This document shows positions 32,128-41,151 of a stretch of 64,000 nucleotides of DNA, one piece after another (position 1 is the stretch's first letter; every line of letters starts with the position of its first letter). Origin of the DNA: Sedimenticola hydrogenitrophicus. GTDB taxonomy: Bacteria > Pseudomonadota > Gammaproteobacteria > Chromatiales > Chromatiaceae. The DNA lies in NCBI RefSeq assembly GCF_029017505.1, contig NZ_JAQGEI010000035.1, forward strand, positions 1 to 64,000. Reading direction: 5' to 3'. The position numbers and the translations under genes were made by a program. The notes under the pieces were generated by a model. It saw nothing but the letters and a program-made list of their open reading frames with translations. It did not search any database and was not told the DNA's origin.

Positions 32128-33942
32128 ATGCGCACCCACTATTGCGGTCATATAAACGCCTCACATATCGACCAGGAGGTCGAAATCTGCGGTTGGGTTC
32201 ACCGGCGACGCGATCATGGCGGGGTGATCTTCATCGATCTGCGGGATCGTGAGGGGCTGGTCCAGGTGGTCTATGATCCGGACCTGCCGGAGATCTTCGC
32301 CACCGCCGAACATGTGCGCAATGAGTATGTGCTGAAGGTGCGGGGGCGCGTGCGCGCCCGTCCCGAGGGTACGGTCAATCCCGAGATGGCGACGGGTGAG
32401 ATCGAGATCCTGGGCCTGGACCTGGAGGTGCTGAACCGCGCCGATACCCCGCCGTTCCAGTTGGATGAGCACGAGCGCGTCTCCGAAGAGGTGCGGCTGC
32501 GCTACCGCTACATGGACCTGCGCCGCCCGGAGATGCAGAAGCGCATCAAGCTGCGCGCCGCGGTCACCCGGGCGCTGCGCCGCTATCTGGACGACAACGG
32601 TTTCCTGGATATCGAGACGCCGATGCTGACCAAGGCGACCCCCGAGGGGGCGCGCGATTACCTGGTGCCGTCACGCACCCATCCGGGCCAGTTCTTCGCC
32701 CTGCCCCAGTCGCCCCAGCTGTTCAAGCAGCTGCTGATGATGTCGGGTATGGACCGCTATTACCAGATCGTGCGCTGCTTCCGCGACGAGGACCTGCGCG
32801 CCGACCGGCAGCCCGAATTCACCCAGCTGGATATCGAGACCTCGTTCATGAGCGAGGCCGAGATCATGGACTCCATGGAGGAGATGATCCGTGGCGTGGT
32901 GAAACAGGTGATGGACGTGGATCTGCCCGATCCGTTCCCGCACATGACCTATCAGGAGGCGATGCGCCGTTTCGGCTCCGATCGCCCCGACCTGCGCTGT
33001 GCGCTGGAGCTGGTGGATGTGGCCGACCTGATGAACGGGGTCGATTTCAAGGTGTTCTCCGGTCCCGCCAAGGATCCCAAGGGGCGCGTCGCCGCCCTCT
33101 GTCTGCCCAAGGGCTGCGAACTGACCCGCAAGGAGATCGACGAGTACACCAAGTACGTCGGCATTTACGGCGCCCGCGGCCTGGCCTATATCAAGGTCAA
33201 TGACTGGGCCGGCCAGGGACGCGATGGCCTGCAGTCGCCGATCCTCAAGTTCCTGCCGGACGCGGCGGTCGACGGCATCATGCAGCGCACCGGCGCCCAG
33301 GACGGCGACCTGATCTTCTTCGGGGCCGACAAGGCGACGGTAGTGAATGAGGCGCTGGGTGCCCTGCGGGTCAAGCTGGGCGAGGACCGCGGGCTGATGC
33401 AGCCCGGCTGGCACCCGGTCTGGGTGGTCGACTTCCCGATGTTCGAATGGGATGATGGCGGCGCCCGCTGGAACGCCCTGCACCATCCGTTCACCGCCCC
33501 CAAGGAGGATCAGATCGAGCTGCTGGAGAGCGATCCCGGCGCCTGCCTGTCACGCGCCTATGACATGGTGCTGAACGGCACCGAGGTGGGCGGCGGCTCC
33601 ATCCGTATCCACACCGGCGCGGTACAGGAGAAGGTGTTCCGGCTGCTCGGCATCGGCGAAGCGGAGGCCGAGGAGAAGTTCGGCTTCCTGCTGTCGGCGC
33701 TCCGGTACGGCTGCCCGCCCCACGGCGGTCTCGCCTTCGGCCTGGACCGGCTGGTAATGCTGCTGGCGGGCGCCAGCTCGATTCGCGACGTCATGGCCTT
33801 CCCCAAGACCCAGACAGCCGCCTGCATGCTCACCTCGGCCCCGTCCGAAGTGAGCCCGGCACAGCTGCGCGAGCTCTCAATCCGGGTGCGCACGCCCCAG
33901 GTGCCCCAAGTGGAACCCTTGTTGGAAGAAGACAAGGGCTGA
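32128..33942 (+). CDS. aspS: Aspartyl-tRNA synthetase
   Basis: A 604-residue class II synthetase that charges tRNA-Asp (or, in some bacteria, also tRNA-Asn). The N-terminal OB-fold domain carries [23 protein letters not shown]. Motif 2 is [18 protein letters not shown] and motif 3 [14 protein letters not shown], with the bacterial-type GAD insertion between them. Start ATG 32128 matches the family N-terminus MRTHYCG. Length is normal. It stands between DUF502 and nudB, the usual gammaproteobacterial neighbourhood. Without asnS information, discriminating versus non-discriminating specificity is not settled. Confidence 0.95.
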   Translation: MRTHYCGHINASHIDQEVEICGWVHRRRDHGGVIFIDLRDREGLVQVVYDPDLPEIFATAEHVRNEYVLKVRGRVRARPEGTVNPEMATGEIEILGLDLEVLNRADTPPFQLDEHERVSEEVRLRYRYMDLRRPEMQKRIKLRAAVTRALRRYLDDNGFLDIETPMLTKATPEGARDYLVPSRTHPGQFFALPQSPQLFKQLLMMSGMDRYYQIVRCFRDEDLRADRQPEFTQLDIETSFMSEAEIMDSMEEMIRGVVKQVMDVDLPDPFPHMTYQEAMRRFGSDRPDLRCALELVDVADLMNGVDFKVFSGPAKDPKGRVAALCLPKGCELTRKEIDEYTKYVGIYGARGLAYIKVNDWAGQGRDGLQSPILKFLPDAAVDGIMQRTGAQDGDLIFFGADKATVVNEALGALRVKLGEDRGLMQPGWHPVWVVDFPMFEWDDGGARWNALHHPFTAPKEDQIELLESDPGACLSRAYDMVLNGTEVGGGSIRIHTGAVQEKVFRLLGIGEAEAEEKFGFLLSALRYGCPPHGGLAFGLDRLVMLLAGASSIRDVMAFPKTQTAACMLTSAPSEVSPAQLRELSIRVRTPQVPQVEPLLEEDKG

Positions 33943-33968
33943 ATCACCAGGGGTTGTTGGGGGGAAGA

Positions 33969-34409
33969 GTGGACAAAACCTACAAACGCCCCGAATCGGT
34001 CCTGGTGGTCATCTATACCGATCAGGGCGAGGTGCTGATGCTCAACCGCACCCAACCCAACGGGTTCTGGCAGTCCGTCACCGGCAGTCTGAAGTGGGGC
34101 GAAACGCCCCGCCAGGCGGCAGAACGCGAGCTGTTCGAGGAGACCGGGCTGCACCACCACGGTCGGCTCCGGGATGCCCGTCATACCGAGCGTTTCCCCA
34201 TCCTGCCGGCCTGGCGCGGCCGCTTCGCCGCCTCGGCGCACTATAACCGGGAGCATCTGTTCTATTTCCGCCTGCCCGGGCACCGGCTGATCCGGCTCAA
34301 TCCCCGTGAGCATGGTGAGCTGCGTTGGCTCGACGCGGCCCAGGCGGCGTGCCGGGCCAGCTCCTGGACCAACCGGAATGCGATCCTGCGGCTATTGAAT
34401 CCAATGTGA
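33969..34409 (+). CDS. nudB: Dihydroneopterin triphosphate diphosphatase
   Basis: A 146-residue Nudix hydrolase. The family start KTYKRPESVLVVIY follows the GTG at 33969, FWQSVTGSLKWGE leads into the Nudix box (GETPRQAAERELFEETGL: G-x5-E-x7-REUxEEx). NudB removes pyrophosphate from dihydroneopterin triphosphate in folate synthesis. GGGGGAAG forms the ribosome site. It follows aspS by 26 nt, as in Escherichia and relatives. The gene ends against a repeat-filled region. Confidence 0.85.
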   Translation: MDKTYKRPESVLVVIYTDQGEVLMLNRTQPNGFWQSVTGSLKWGETPRQAAERELFEETGLHHHGRLRDARHTERFPILPAWRGRFAASAHYNREHLFYFRLPGHRLIRLNPREHGELRWLDAAQAACRASSWTNRNAILRLLNPM

Positions 34410-34460
34410 TGGAACGCCCGGTGGTCGCTGTGCGTCGTGCAGGCGACGGCGGACACTTAT

Positions 34461-34554
34461 GGTGGATGCGCCTACCGGCTTATCCACCCTACAAAGCTAC
34501 TGCCTGTAGTGCCATGCCCCAAATGTAGGGTGGATAAGCCAAAGTGCATCCACC
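34461..34554. repeat. Inverted repeats of the GTAGGGTGGATAAGCC family
   Basis: GGTGGATGCGCC...GGCTTATCCACCCTAC (34461-34492) and GTAGGGTGGATAAGCC...GCATCCACC (34525-34554) face each other. Directly behind is a GTAGGGCACGCTTTTTGTGC copy (34599) of the GTGGGCACG family. Confidence 0.75.
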
Positions 34555-34640
34555 ATGGAGGGCGTTCCGCCGGGTCGTTATTTATCTCGGCAGCTTGGTA
34601 GGGCACGCTTTTTGTGCCCACGCGGATACTACACTCGGGA

Positions 34641-34724
34641 TGACTTAACTTAAGCCAGGAATCACCGTCATCCCGGCCTGCGCCGGAATGACGAAAATCC
34701 TGCAATTCGCCTTAAGTTAAGTGT
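34641..34724. repeat. Palindrome with ACTTAACTTAAG ends
   Basis: 12-bp perfect inverted ends (34643-34654 and 34711-34722) surround GTCATCCCGGCCTGCGCCGG, a repeat common in many proteobacterial genomes. Confidence 0.75.
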
Positions 34725-34819
34725 CATTCGGCACAGGCTACGTGCCCACTTGGGCTGAAGGCCACCAGCGCGAACAAATCCTTTGCCAGATCGATTCCGA
34801 CGGTCGTAAGCTTGTTCAT
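34724..34819 (-). pseudogene. IS110-family transposase 5' remnant
   Basis: A 31-codon frame reads MNKLTTVGIDLAKDLFALVA, the start of IS110-type DEDD transposases (first catalytic Asp in VGIDLAK). It is cut off after about 28 residues and runs into the ACTTAAGTTAAG palindrome. A good ribosome site (GAGGAGGAGACC) precedes the ATG. The rest of the transposase is not seen in the window, so this is the scar of an element. Confidence 0.65.
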
Positions 34820-34952
34820 GGTCTCCTCCTCAACTCATCAGATAAAAGGTTTCACCTTTATCTTGGTGCATCGTGACACCGGTTGGAGTGGGGAGGAGAC
34901 CATCTCATCACCCTATGGGGCTATAGGCCGCCCCGCGGGCGCCGTCCTCCGA

Positions 34953-36359
34953 TCACAGCGTATCCGAGGCGTAATCTGCCAGCCGCGAACGTTCACCCCT
35001 GAGCAGGGTGATGTGCCCGCTGTGCCCCCAGTCCTTGAAACGATCCACCACGTAGGTGAGGCCGGAGGTGGTCTCGGTCAGGTAGGGGGTGTCGATCTGC
35101 GCCACGTTGCCCAGGCAGACGATCTTGGTGCCGGGGCCGGCACGGGTGATCAGGGTCTTCATCTGCTTGGAGGTGAGGTTCTGCGCCTCGTCCAGGATAA
35201 TGTACTTCTTCAGGAAGGTACGACCGCGCATGAAATTGAGTGAATGGATGCGGATGCGCGAGCGCAGCAGTTCATCGGTGGCGGCACGGCCCCACTCGCC
35301 GCCGTCGGTCTGGGTCAGCACCTCCAGGTTATCCATCAGGGCACCCATCCACGGGGTCATCTTCTCCTCCTCGGTGCCGGGCAGGAAGCCGATATCCTCG
35401 CCCACCGGCACCGTCACCCGGGTCATGATTATCTCGCGGTAGATGTTCATGTCCAGGGTCTGGGTGAGTCCGGCCGCCAGGGCCAGCAGGGTCTTGCCGG
35501 TGCCGGCGGTGCCGAGCAGCGAGACGAAGTCGACCTCCGGGTCCATCAGCATGTTGATGGCGAAATTCTGCTCCCGGTTGCGTGCCCGGATGCCCCAGAC
35601 CGAGTGGTTGGCGCTACGGAAATCGGTCGCCATCTCGATGATCGCATCGTCGCCGTCGCGGCGCCGTACGATGGCCTCGAAGTTGGAGTCGTCATCCATG
35701 AACAGGCACTGGTTGGGATACCAGGTGCGGGTGTCCTCGCCCTTGACCCGGTAATAGGTGCGCCCCTGCTCCTGCCAGGAGTCGAGGTTCTTGCTGTGGC
35801 TCTCCCAGAAGTCGCTCTGCAGTTCCGCTTCGCCGCTGTACAGCAGGTTGACGTCGTCCAGCACCTGGTCGTTGTAGTAATCCTCCGCCGGCACCCCCAG
35901 CACCGCCGCCTTGATGCGCAGGTTGATATCCTTGGAGATCAGCACCACCAGCATCTCCGGGTGGGCCTGCTGCAGGGTGAGGGCGGTGCTGAGTATGTTG
36001 TTGTCCGGGGTGTTGCCCGGCAGGCTGGCCGGCAGGTCCTTGGCCAGCGCGGTGGTCTGGAAGAAGAGCCGGCCGGCCGGCGCGGCATTGGCGCTCTTGC
36101 CGTTGCCCGGTGCCGGCAGCGGCAGGCCGGCGTCGATCTGCTGCTTGCTGGCGCCGGACATCAGCTCATCGAGAAAACGGGAGGCCTGGCGTACGTTGCG
36201 CGCCACCTCGGACACGCCCTTCTTGCCCTTGTCCAGCTCCTCCAGGACCACCATGGGCAGGAAGATGTCGTGCTCCTGGAAGCGGAATATGGAGGTGGGG
36301 TCGTGCATCAGTACATTGGTATCAAGCACAAACAGGCGGCGCTTCTCCGGGTCATTCAT
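34953..36359 (-). CDS. PhoH family protein with PIN domain
   Basis: A 468-residue PIN-PhoH fusion (PhoH2/YlaK type). The N-terminal PIN domain starts RRLFVLDTNVLMHDP with the metal-binding Asp, then the ATPase domain shows Walker A LLGTAGTGKTLLALAAG, motif GEDIGFLPG and Walker B IILDEAQN. Such proteins are RNA helicase/RNases or ribosome-associated ATPases. The ATG at 36359 gives the family-like start MNDPEKRRLFV and has AGGA upstream; the track start at 36377 adds six residues. It is convergent with nudB across a repeat-rich gap. Confidence 0.85.
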   Translation of the reverse strand: MNDPEKRRLFVLDTNVLMHDPTSIFRFQEHDIFLPMVVLEELDKGKKGVSEVARNVRQASRFLDELMSGASKQQIDAGLPLPAPGNGKSANAAPAGRLFFQTTALAKDLPASLPGNTPDNNILSTALTLQQAHPEMLVVLISKDINLRIKAAVLGVPAEDYYNDQVLDDVNLLYSGEAELQSDFWESHSKNLDSWQEQGRTYYRVKGEDTRTWYPNQCLFMDDDSNFEAIVRRRDGDDAIIEMATDFRSANHSVWGIRARNREQNFAINMLMDPEVDFVSLLGTAGTGKTLLALAAGLTQTLDMNIYREIIMTRVTVPVGEDIGFLPGTEEEKMTPWMGALMDNLEVLTQTDGGEWGRAATDELLRSRIRIHSLNFMRGRTFLKKYIILDEAQNLTSKQMKTLITRAGPGTKIVCLGNVAQIDTPYLTETTSGLTYVVDRFKDWGHSGHITLLRGERSRLADYASDTL

Positions 36360-36441
36360 CGGCGGTTTTTCCTGCATAGAATTACGAATGGGTTGCTGGG
36401 TGGAGCTTCCGTTTCAACACTGGTGCTTCAACTCTGGTGCC

Positions 36442-36978
36442 TCAACGCTGGGCCGGTTCGATAATGGCGTCCAGGTTGATGGCATCGCAGAATTCCATGA
36501 AATCTTCCCGCAGTGAGGCGATGTGGATGTCGGCGGGAATGCCCACGGTCATGTGCACCGAAAACATGATGGTTCCGGTGTGCGGGGCGGCATAGCTGGT
36601 GGTGGCCATGTCCTCGATATTGATCCGGCGGGTGGAGAAGAAGTTGGCCAACTGGTGCACGATGCCCGGATGATCCAGGGATATCACATCCACCACATAG
36701 GGCAGGGAGGGGGTGGACCGGTCACGGCCTTCGGTGCGTTTGACGATGATGGTCAGGTCGAGTTGGCGCTCCAGGGTGGGCATCGCCTCCTCCATCTTGG
36801 CGAGGCTGCTCCAGTTGCCCTCCACCAACAGCAGGATGGCAAACTCGCCACCGAGGACGGTCATGCGGCTGTCGGCGATATTGCAGCCGATATCCAGGAT
36901 TGCCTTGGAGAGTTCGTCGACAATGCCGGGACGGTCCTTGCCCAGTGCGGAGATCACCAAATAGTTCTGTGCGGACAT
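36442..36978 (-). CDS. ACT-domain regulator, GcvR-like
   Basis: A 178-residue protein with two ACT domains: YLVISALGKDRPGIVDELSKAI and the second starting PYVVDVISLDHPGIVHQLANFF. GcvR of enteric bacteria controls the glycine cleavage operon by interaction with GcvA. In many Gammaproteobacteria a GcvR homologue lies beside dapA, as here, where its target is less clear. ATG 36978 with AGGAG upstream gives the family start MSAQNYLVIS; the track start at 37068 is out of family. It is divergent from dapA. Confidence 0.8.
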   Translation of the reverse strand: MSAQNYLVISALGKDRPGIVDELSKAILDIGCNIADSRMTVLGGEFAILLLVEGNWSSLAKMEEAMPTLERQLDLTIIVKRTEGRDRSTPSLPYVVDVISLDHPGIVHQLANFFSTRRINIEDMATTSYAAPHTGTIMFSVHMTVGIPADIHIASLREDFMEFCDAINLDAIIEPAQR

Positions 36979-37199
36979 ATATAAATTTTGCTCCTGTGAC
37001 TTTTCCCCTGAGTGTAGCTTCCTGAAGGCCCGCTTGTCTTGCGCTCTCTGGAATTTTGGGCCGCTCACGCCGGGGGGGAAGGGGTGGTATTCAGACGGAA
37101 ACGAATCGGAATTACCGTATTATCGGCCATCTTCCTTGTCAGCGTCCAAGCCGCCGTTTTAGAATGCGTGATTGAGCGGGTAACTGGGAGTTTTTTCAC

Positions 37200-38075
37200 A
37201 TGTTTCAAGGCAGTATGGTAGCGCTGGTCACCCCGATGCGGGAAGACGGCAGCGTCGATGAGAACAGCCTGCGCAACCTGGTGGACTGGCACGTGGAGCA
37301 GGGTACCGACGCCATTGTCGCGGTGGGCACCACGGGTGAGTCCGCCACCCTGGATGAGCAGGAACATTGTGAAGTGATCCGGCAGGTGGTTGAATTTGCC
37401 GCCAAACGGCTGCCGGTGGTTGCCGGCACCGGGGCCAACTCCACCACCGAGGCGATCCAGCTCACCCGCTGCGCCAAACAGGCGGGGGCCGACGGCTGCC
37501 TGCTGGTCACCCCTTATTACAACAAGCCGACCCAGGAGGGGCTGTATCGGCATTTCAAGGCGGTGGCGGAAGCGGTGGATATCCCCCAGCTGCTGTACAA
37601 TGTGCCGGGCCGGACCGCCTGCGACATGTTGCCGGAGACGGTGGGCCGGCTCGCCGTCATCGCCAATATCGTCGGCATCAAGGAGGCGACCGGTGATCTG
37701 AGCCGGGTGGCGCTGCTGCGCGAGCTTTGTGGCGAGGAGTTCGCCCTGATCACCGGCGATGACGCCAGTTCGCGTGAATTTATTCTGGCCGGCGGTGTCG
37801 GAACCATCTCCGTGACCGCCAATATAGCCCCGGCCGCCATGCAGCGGATGATCGCGGCAGCGCGCCGTGGCGATGTGGCCGAGGCGGCGCGCATCGACGC
37901 ACCGCTGGCCGGCCTGCACCGGGATCTGTTCCTGGAGTCCAATCCGATCCCGGTAAAATGGGCGCTGGCCGAGATGGGCCGCATTCCCAAGGGGATCCGC
38001 CTGCCGCTGACCTGGTTCGCCGAGCCGTACCGGGCGCAGTTGCGCCAGTCGATGGTCAACGCGGGTCTCATCTAA
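37200..38075 (+). CDS. dapA: 4-hydroxy-tetrahydrodipicolinate synthase
   Basis: A 291-residue class I aldolase of lysine/diaminopimelate synthesis, condensing pyruvate with aspartate semialdehyde. MFQGSMVALVTPM is the usual start, GTTGESATL contains the substrate-binding Thr, YYNKPTQEGLYRHF the catalytic Tyr, YNVPGRT the conserved loop and GIKEATGDLSR the Schiff-base lysine. Length is normal. It is followed by bamC (the dapA-bamC pair of Gammaproteobacteria), here split by a palindromic element. Confidence 0.95.
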   Translation: MFQGSMVALVTPMREDGSVDENSLRNLVDWHVEQGTDAIVAVGTTGESATLDEQEHCEVIRQVVEFAAKRLPVVAGTGANSTTEAIQLTRCAKQAGADGCLLVTPYYNKPTQEGLYRHFKAVAEAVDIPQLLYNVPGRTACDMLPETVGRLAVIANIVGIKEATGDLSRVALLRELCGEEFALITGDDASSREFILAGGVGTISVTANIAPAAMQRMIAAARRGDVAEAARIDAPLAGLHRDLFLESNPIPVKWALAEMGRIPKGIRLPLTWFAEPYRAQLRQSMVNAGLI

Positions 38076-38076
38076 G

Positions 38077-38232
38077 GACCTGTCAATAAATAACTGTTAC
38101 ATCTTGCTGGTCTTTTCGTCCGCCTTCGGCGTTACGGCAAGACTTACATAGAACGACTATGCGCGCCTTGCCGTGCCTTGAAGGCAAACGAAAATCCGGC
38201 GCAATATGTTACAGTTATTTCTTTCCAGGCCC
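38077..38232. repeat. Palindromic element splitting dapA and bamC
   Basis: Imperfect inverted ends: GTCAATAAATAACTGTTACA on the left and TGTTACAGTTATTTCTTTCC on the right; interior has GGCGTTACGGCAAG and CGCGCCTTGCCG, relatives of the centres of 9490-9656 and 31093-31356. Confidence 0.75.
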
Positions 38233-38272
38233 TAAATACGCCGGATTACCGGCAACAAGGTTCTCTACAACT

Positions 38273-39430
38273 ATGGCTTTTACGAATCCCAATACCCTGG
38301 TCTCTCTCCTGGTTGCCGCCCTGCTGAGCGGGTGCGGCGCCCTGCCGAGCATGGATAAGGTGCTGCCCGACCGCAAGGTCGAATACAAGAAGGCCAAGGA
38401 TGCCGGTACCAACCTGGAGATCCCGCCGGATCTGACCAAGAGCACCATCAATGATCAACTGGTGATCCCCGGCTCTTCCGGGGCCGAGGCGACCACCCTG
38501 TCGGGTCAGCTGGCGCGGGAGCGCATCCAGGGGCGGGTCGCCACCCGTACCAGCGTGCTGCCGACGATCGAGCAGATCGAGGTGATGCGCGACGGCAACC
38601 AGCGCTGGCTGCGTATCCAGGGCACTCCGGAGGATGTCTGGTACAAGACGGTCGCCTTCTGGCAGGAGAACGGCATCCTGCTGGCGCAGCAGGATCCCAG
38701 CGTGGGCGTGATGGTAACCGACTGGCTGGAGAACCGGGCCGATATCAAGCGGGATTTCATTACCGACAAGATCCGTTCGGTGTTTGAAGGCGCCTACTCG
38801 GCGGCCACCCGCGACCAGTACCGCCTGCGCATCGAACAGGGCGCCAACCCGGAGGTCACCGAACTCTACCTGACCCATCGCGGCATGGAGGAGAAGTATG
38901 TCCTGGATGGCGGCGGCGATCCGGAGCGCACGGTATGGAATCCGCGGCCCACCGATCACGGCCTGGAGGCCGAGATGCTGCGCCGCCTGATGAACTACAT
39001 GGGCGTGGCCGATCAGCAATCCCGTCGCTCCCTGGCGCAGGGCGGGGCGGCCCAGGCACGTTCGCGGCTGGTGCGCAATGGCGACGAGGTGCTGTTGCTG
39101 ATGGATGAGGAGGTCAACCGCGCCTGGCGTCTCACCGGTGTGGCGCTGGACCGGGTCGGGTTCGCGGTGGAAGACCGGGACCGCACCAAGCGGGTCTATT
39201 ACGTCCGCTATAACGATCCGCTCAAGGAGGTCGATGAGCCGGGCCTGCTCAGCAAGCTGGCATTCTGGCGCGACAACGACCGGAACATCGACAAGGAGAG
39301 TCAGTACCAGGTCGGGCTGGATGCCGAGGGCCGCGGCACCCGGGTGGTGGTACGGAACAAGGAGGGGGTTCAGGATAACTCCGAAACCGCGTTGCGCATC
39401 CTCACCCTGTTGCACGAGCAGATCCAGTAA
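38273..39430 (+). CDS. bamC: Outer-membrane assembly lipoprotein BamC
   Basis: A 385-residue lipoprotein of the BAM complex that inserts beta-barrel proteins. Signal peptide with lipobox LLSGC (Cys19 or near) after MAFTNPNTLVSLLVAAL. The N-terminal unstructured stretch with DRKVEYKKAKDAGTNLEIPPDL contacts BamD; two helix-grip domains follow. I chose ATG 38273 because it starts the signal peptide; 38159 would place the lipobox inside the protein. It follows dapA, as in Escherichia coli. Length is longer than the E. coli protein but within the family range. Confidence 0.9.
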   Translation: MAFTNPNTLVSLLVAALLSGCGALPSMDKVLPDRKVEYKKAKDAGTNLEIPPDLTKSTINDQLVIPGSSGAEATTLSGQLARERIQGRVATRTSVLPTIEQIEVMRDGNQRWLRIQGTPEDVWYKTVAFWQENGILLAQQDPSVGVMVTDWLENRADIKRDFITDKIRSVFEGAYSAATRDQYRLRIEQGANPEVTELYLTHRGMEEKYVLDGGGDPERTVWNPRPTDHGLEAEMLRRLMNYMGVADQQSRRSLAQGGAAQARSRLVRNGDEVLLLMDEEVNRAWRLTGVALDRVGFAVEDRDRTKRVYYVRYNDPLKEVDEPGLLSKLAFWRDNDRNIDKESQYQVGLDAEGRGTRVVVRNKEGVQDNSETALRILTLLHEQIQ

Positions 39431-39448
39431 GTCGGCCAGGAGCGTCCG

Positions 39449-40210
39449 GTGCGCTTCGCTTCCCTGGGTAGCGGCAGCCGGGGCAACGCCACCCTGATCG
39501 AGAGTGGAACGACCCGGCTGCTGCTGGACTGCGGCTTTGCCGCCCGCGAGACCGAGCACCGTCTCGACCTGCTCGGGGTGGCGCCGCAGAGCCTGGCCGC
39601 CATCCTGGTGACCCACGAGCATCAGGATCACATCAAGGGGGTCGGGCCGCTGGCCCGGCGCTACCGATTGCCGGTGTGGATCACCCACGGCACCTACCGG
39701 CAGAATCGCTGCGGCGAGCTCCCCGCTGTGCAACTGATCCACAGCCACCAGGCGCCGTTCCGGATCGGTGACATCACGGTGCAACCCTACCCGGTACCCC
39801 ATGACGCGCGGGAACCGGCGCAATACATCTTCAGCAGCGAGGAGTCCCGCCTGGGGGTGTTGACCGACAGCGGCAGCATCACGCCGCATATCCAGCAGGT
39901 GCTGAGCGGCTGTCACGCCCTGCTGCTGGAGTTCAATCACGACCGGCGGATGCTGGCCGACGGCCCCTATCCGCCGGCCCTGCAGCGTCGCGTCGGCGGC
40001 CGGCTGGGGCACCTGAATAACGAACAGGCGGTGGCGCTGCTGGCGGAGCTGGAGCATGCCGGGCTGCGACACCTGGTGGTGGCCCATGTGAGCGAACAGA
40101 ACAATCACCCGGAACGGGTGCGGGATGTGATCCTTACCCGGTTGCCACAACTGGCGCCACGCCTTACCCTGACCTGTCAGTCACAGGTGAGTCCCTGGTT
40201 TGAGGTGTGA
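39449..40210 (+). CDS. Metallo-beta-lactamase-fold hydrolase (YycJ/WalJ-like)
   Basis: A 253-residue single-domain hydrolase. VRFASLGSGSRGNATLI and RLLLDCGFAARETE form the N-terminal half; THEHQDHIKG holds the HxHxDH zinc ligands; GSITPHIQQVL and LEFNHDRRMLADG carry further ligands, and HLVVAHVSEQNNHP is the C-terminal His. Relatives in Bacillus (YycJ/WalJ) act in DNA-replication or cell-wall coordination, and related proteins are exonucleases, so the function here is open. GTG 39449 follows bamC by 18 nt with a CAGGAG site. It is 4 nt before the next gene. Confidence 0.8.
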   Translation: MRFASLGSGSRGNATLIESGTTRLLLDCGFAARETEHRLDLLGVAPQSLAAILVTHEHQDHIKGVGPLARRYRLPVWITHGTYRQNRCGELPAVQLIHSHQAPFRIGDITVQPYPVPHDAREPAQYIFSSEESRLGVLTDSGSITPHIQQVLSGCHALLLEFNHDRRMLADGPYPPALQRRVGGRLGHLNNEQAVALLAELEHAGLRHLVVAHVSEQNNHPERVRDVILTRLPQLAPRLTLTCQSQVSPWFEV

Positions 40211-40213
40211 GTC

Positions 40214-40651
40214 ATGAGTCTGAAAGCGCAACTGTTTCCCCGGCAATCCCGGTATCTGCCCGGCCAGCGCTGGCTCAACGTGCTGTTCCGCACCCTGCAC
40301 CTGGTGGGGCTGGGTGGTCTGGGGGCCGGGTTTCTCTATCCGGCCGCGGACGACAGCTGGCAACTCTATCTGCAGATCACCTTGGTCTCGGGTGTCGGCC
40401 TCTCCCTGATCTCCATCTACTCCAACGGTATCTGGCTGATTCAGCTACGCGGTCAGGTGGTGTTTCTCAAGCTGGCTCTGCTGGCCCTTATGATCCCCTT
40501 CCCGCAACTGCGGGCGGAGTTGTTTATCCTCATCATCCTCCTGTCCGGCTGGATTGCCCACGCCACCGCCCAGGTGCGCTACTACTCCCTCTACCACCGG
40601 CGCCGGATCGAGTCCGGGGATCTGCATCGACAGGGGTCGGAGTCAAACTGA
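40214..40651 (+). CDS. Four-helix membrane protein of unknown function
   Basis: A 145-residue protein with four predicted membrane helices (about 26-42, 48-72, 78-94 and 100-118), a basic N-terminus (MSLKAQLFPRQSRYLPGQRW) and a basic C-terminal tail (YHRRRIESGDLHR). Starts 4 nt after the YycJ-like stop, so it is in the same operon. I recognise no family or catalytic motif. Confidence 0.7.
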   Translation: MSLKAQLFPRQSRYLPGQRWLNVLFRTLHLVGLGGLGAGFLYPAADDSWQLYLQITLVSGVGLSLISIYSNGIWLIQLRGQVVFLKLALLALMIPFPQLRAELFILIILLSGWIAHATAQVRYYSLYHRRRIESGDLHRQGSESN

Positions 40652-40737
40652 TAAAGTTTGAAGGGTGAAGTTTGAAAAGGCCGGCCGTTGCACGCGATCA
40701 GGACCACGTCATCTAAACGTGCAAATAATTGTTAAAG

Positions 40738-40845
40738 GTAACTACTCACGGGGTGATTGGCCTACCTTGCCGGCCCCACGTGATGGCTGGATCAAGATCG
40801 GCCAACAAGGCAGGCCAATCACTTACAGACCGGGTGAGTAGTTAC
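40738..40845. repeat. MITE-like element, short inverted copy of 29741-29964
   Basis: GTAACTACTCACGGGGTGAT at the left and the matching GGTGAGTAGTTAC at the right; contains GATCGGCCAACAAGGCAGGC and its partial complement. It corresponds to both ends of the reverse complement of 29741-29964 with ~100 bp of centre missing. Confidence 0.8.
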
Positions 40846-41151
40846 TGAAAAAGAGGATTTGACTGCTTGATTGACGGGTGTCCGCGGCCATGGATGGCCG
40901 CGGCAAGCCCCCAGGGGTGAGCTGCGCAGCAGCGAACGCCCACCCAGGGACGGGTGGGCCGGGCTTTCATGCGAAGCAGGATGCGTAGCATGAAAGGGTT
41001 TACGGCGTCCCGGCAGGCAAGTAGGCAGATCCTCGCCCGGTCCAAAGTTGGATGCCGTCGTGCTGTGCACGCGATGGTCCTATGCGGAAATTTCCGGCCG
41101 CTTGGAGTATCATTACCGATTTGGTTTTCCGCCCAGCAACCAAGGTACCCC
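40846..41151. other. Intergenic region upstream of purL
   Basis: About 300 bp without a gene. Contains a palindromic CGCGGCCATGGATGGCCGCG segment at ~40886 and GCTTTCATGCG..GTAGCATGAAAG at 40965-40996. purL expression signals should lie near 41100-41150. Confidence 0.6.

Noticed and set aside
34812-35243. 143-residue plus-strand ORF
   Set aside because: It spans the IS110 scar region and is antisense to the phoH gene end.
38246-40150. 634-residue minus-strand ORF
   Set aside because: Opposite strand of bamC and the hydrolase gene; composition typical of a shadow reading frame.
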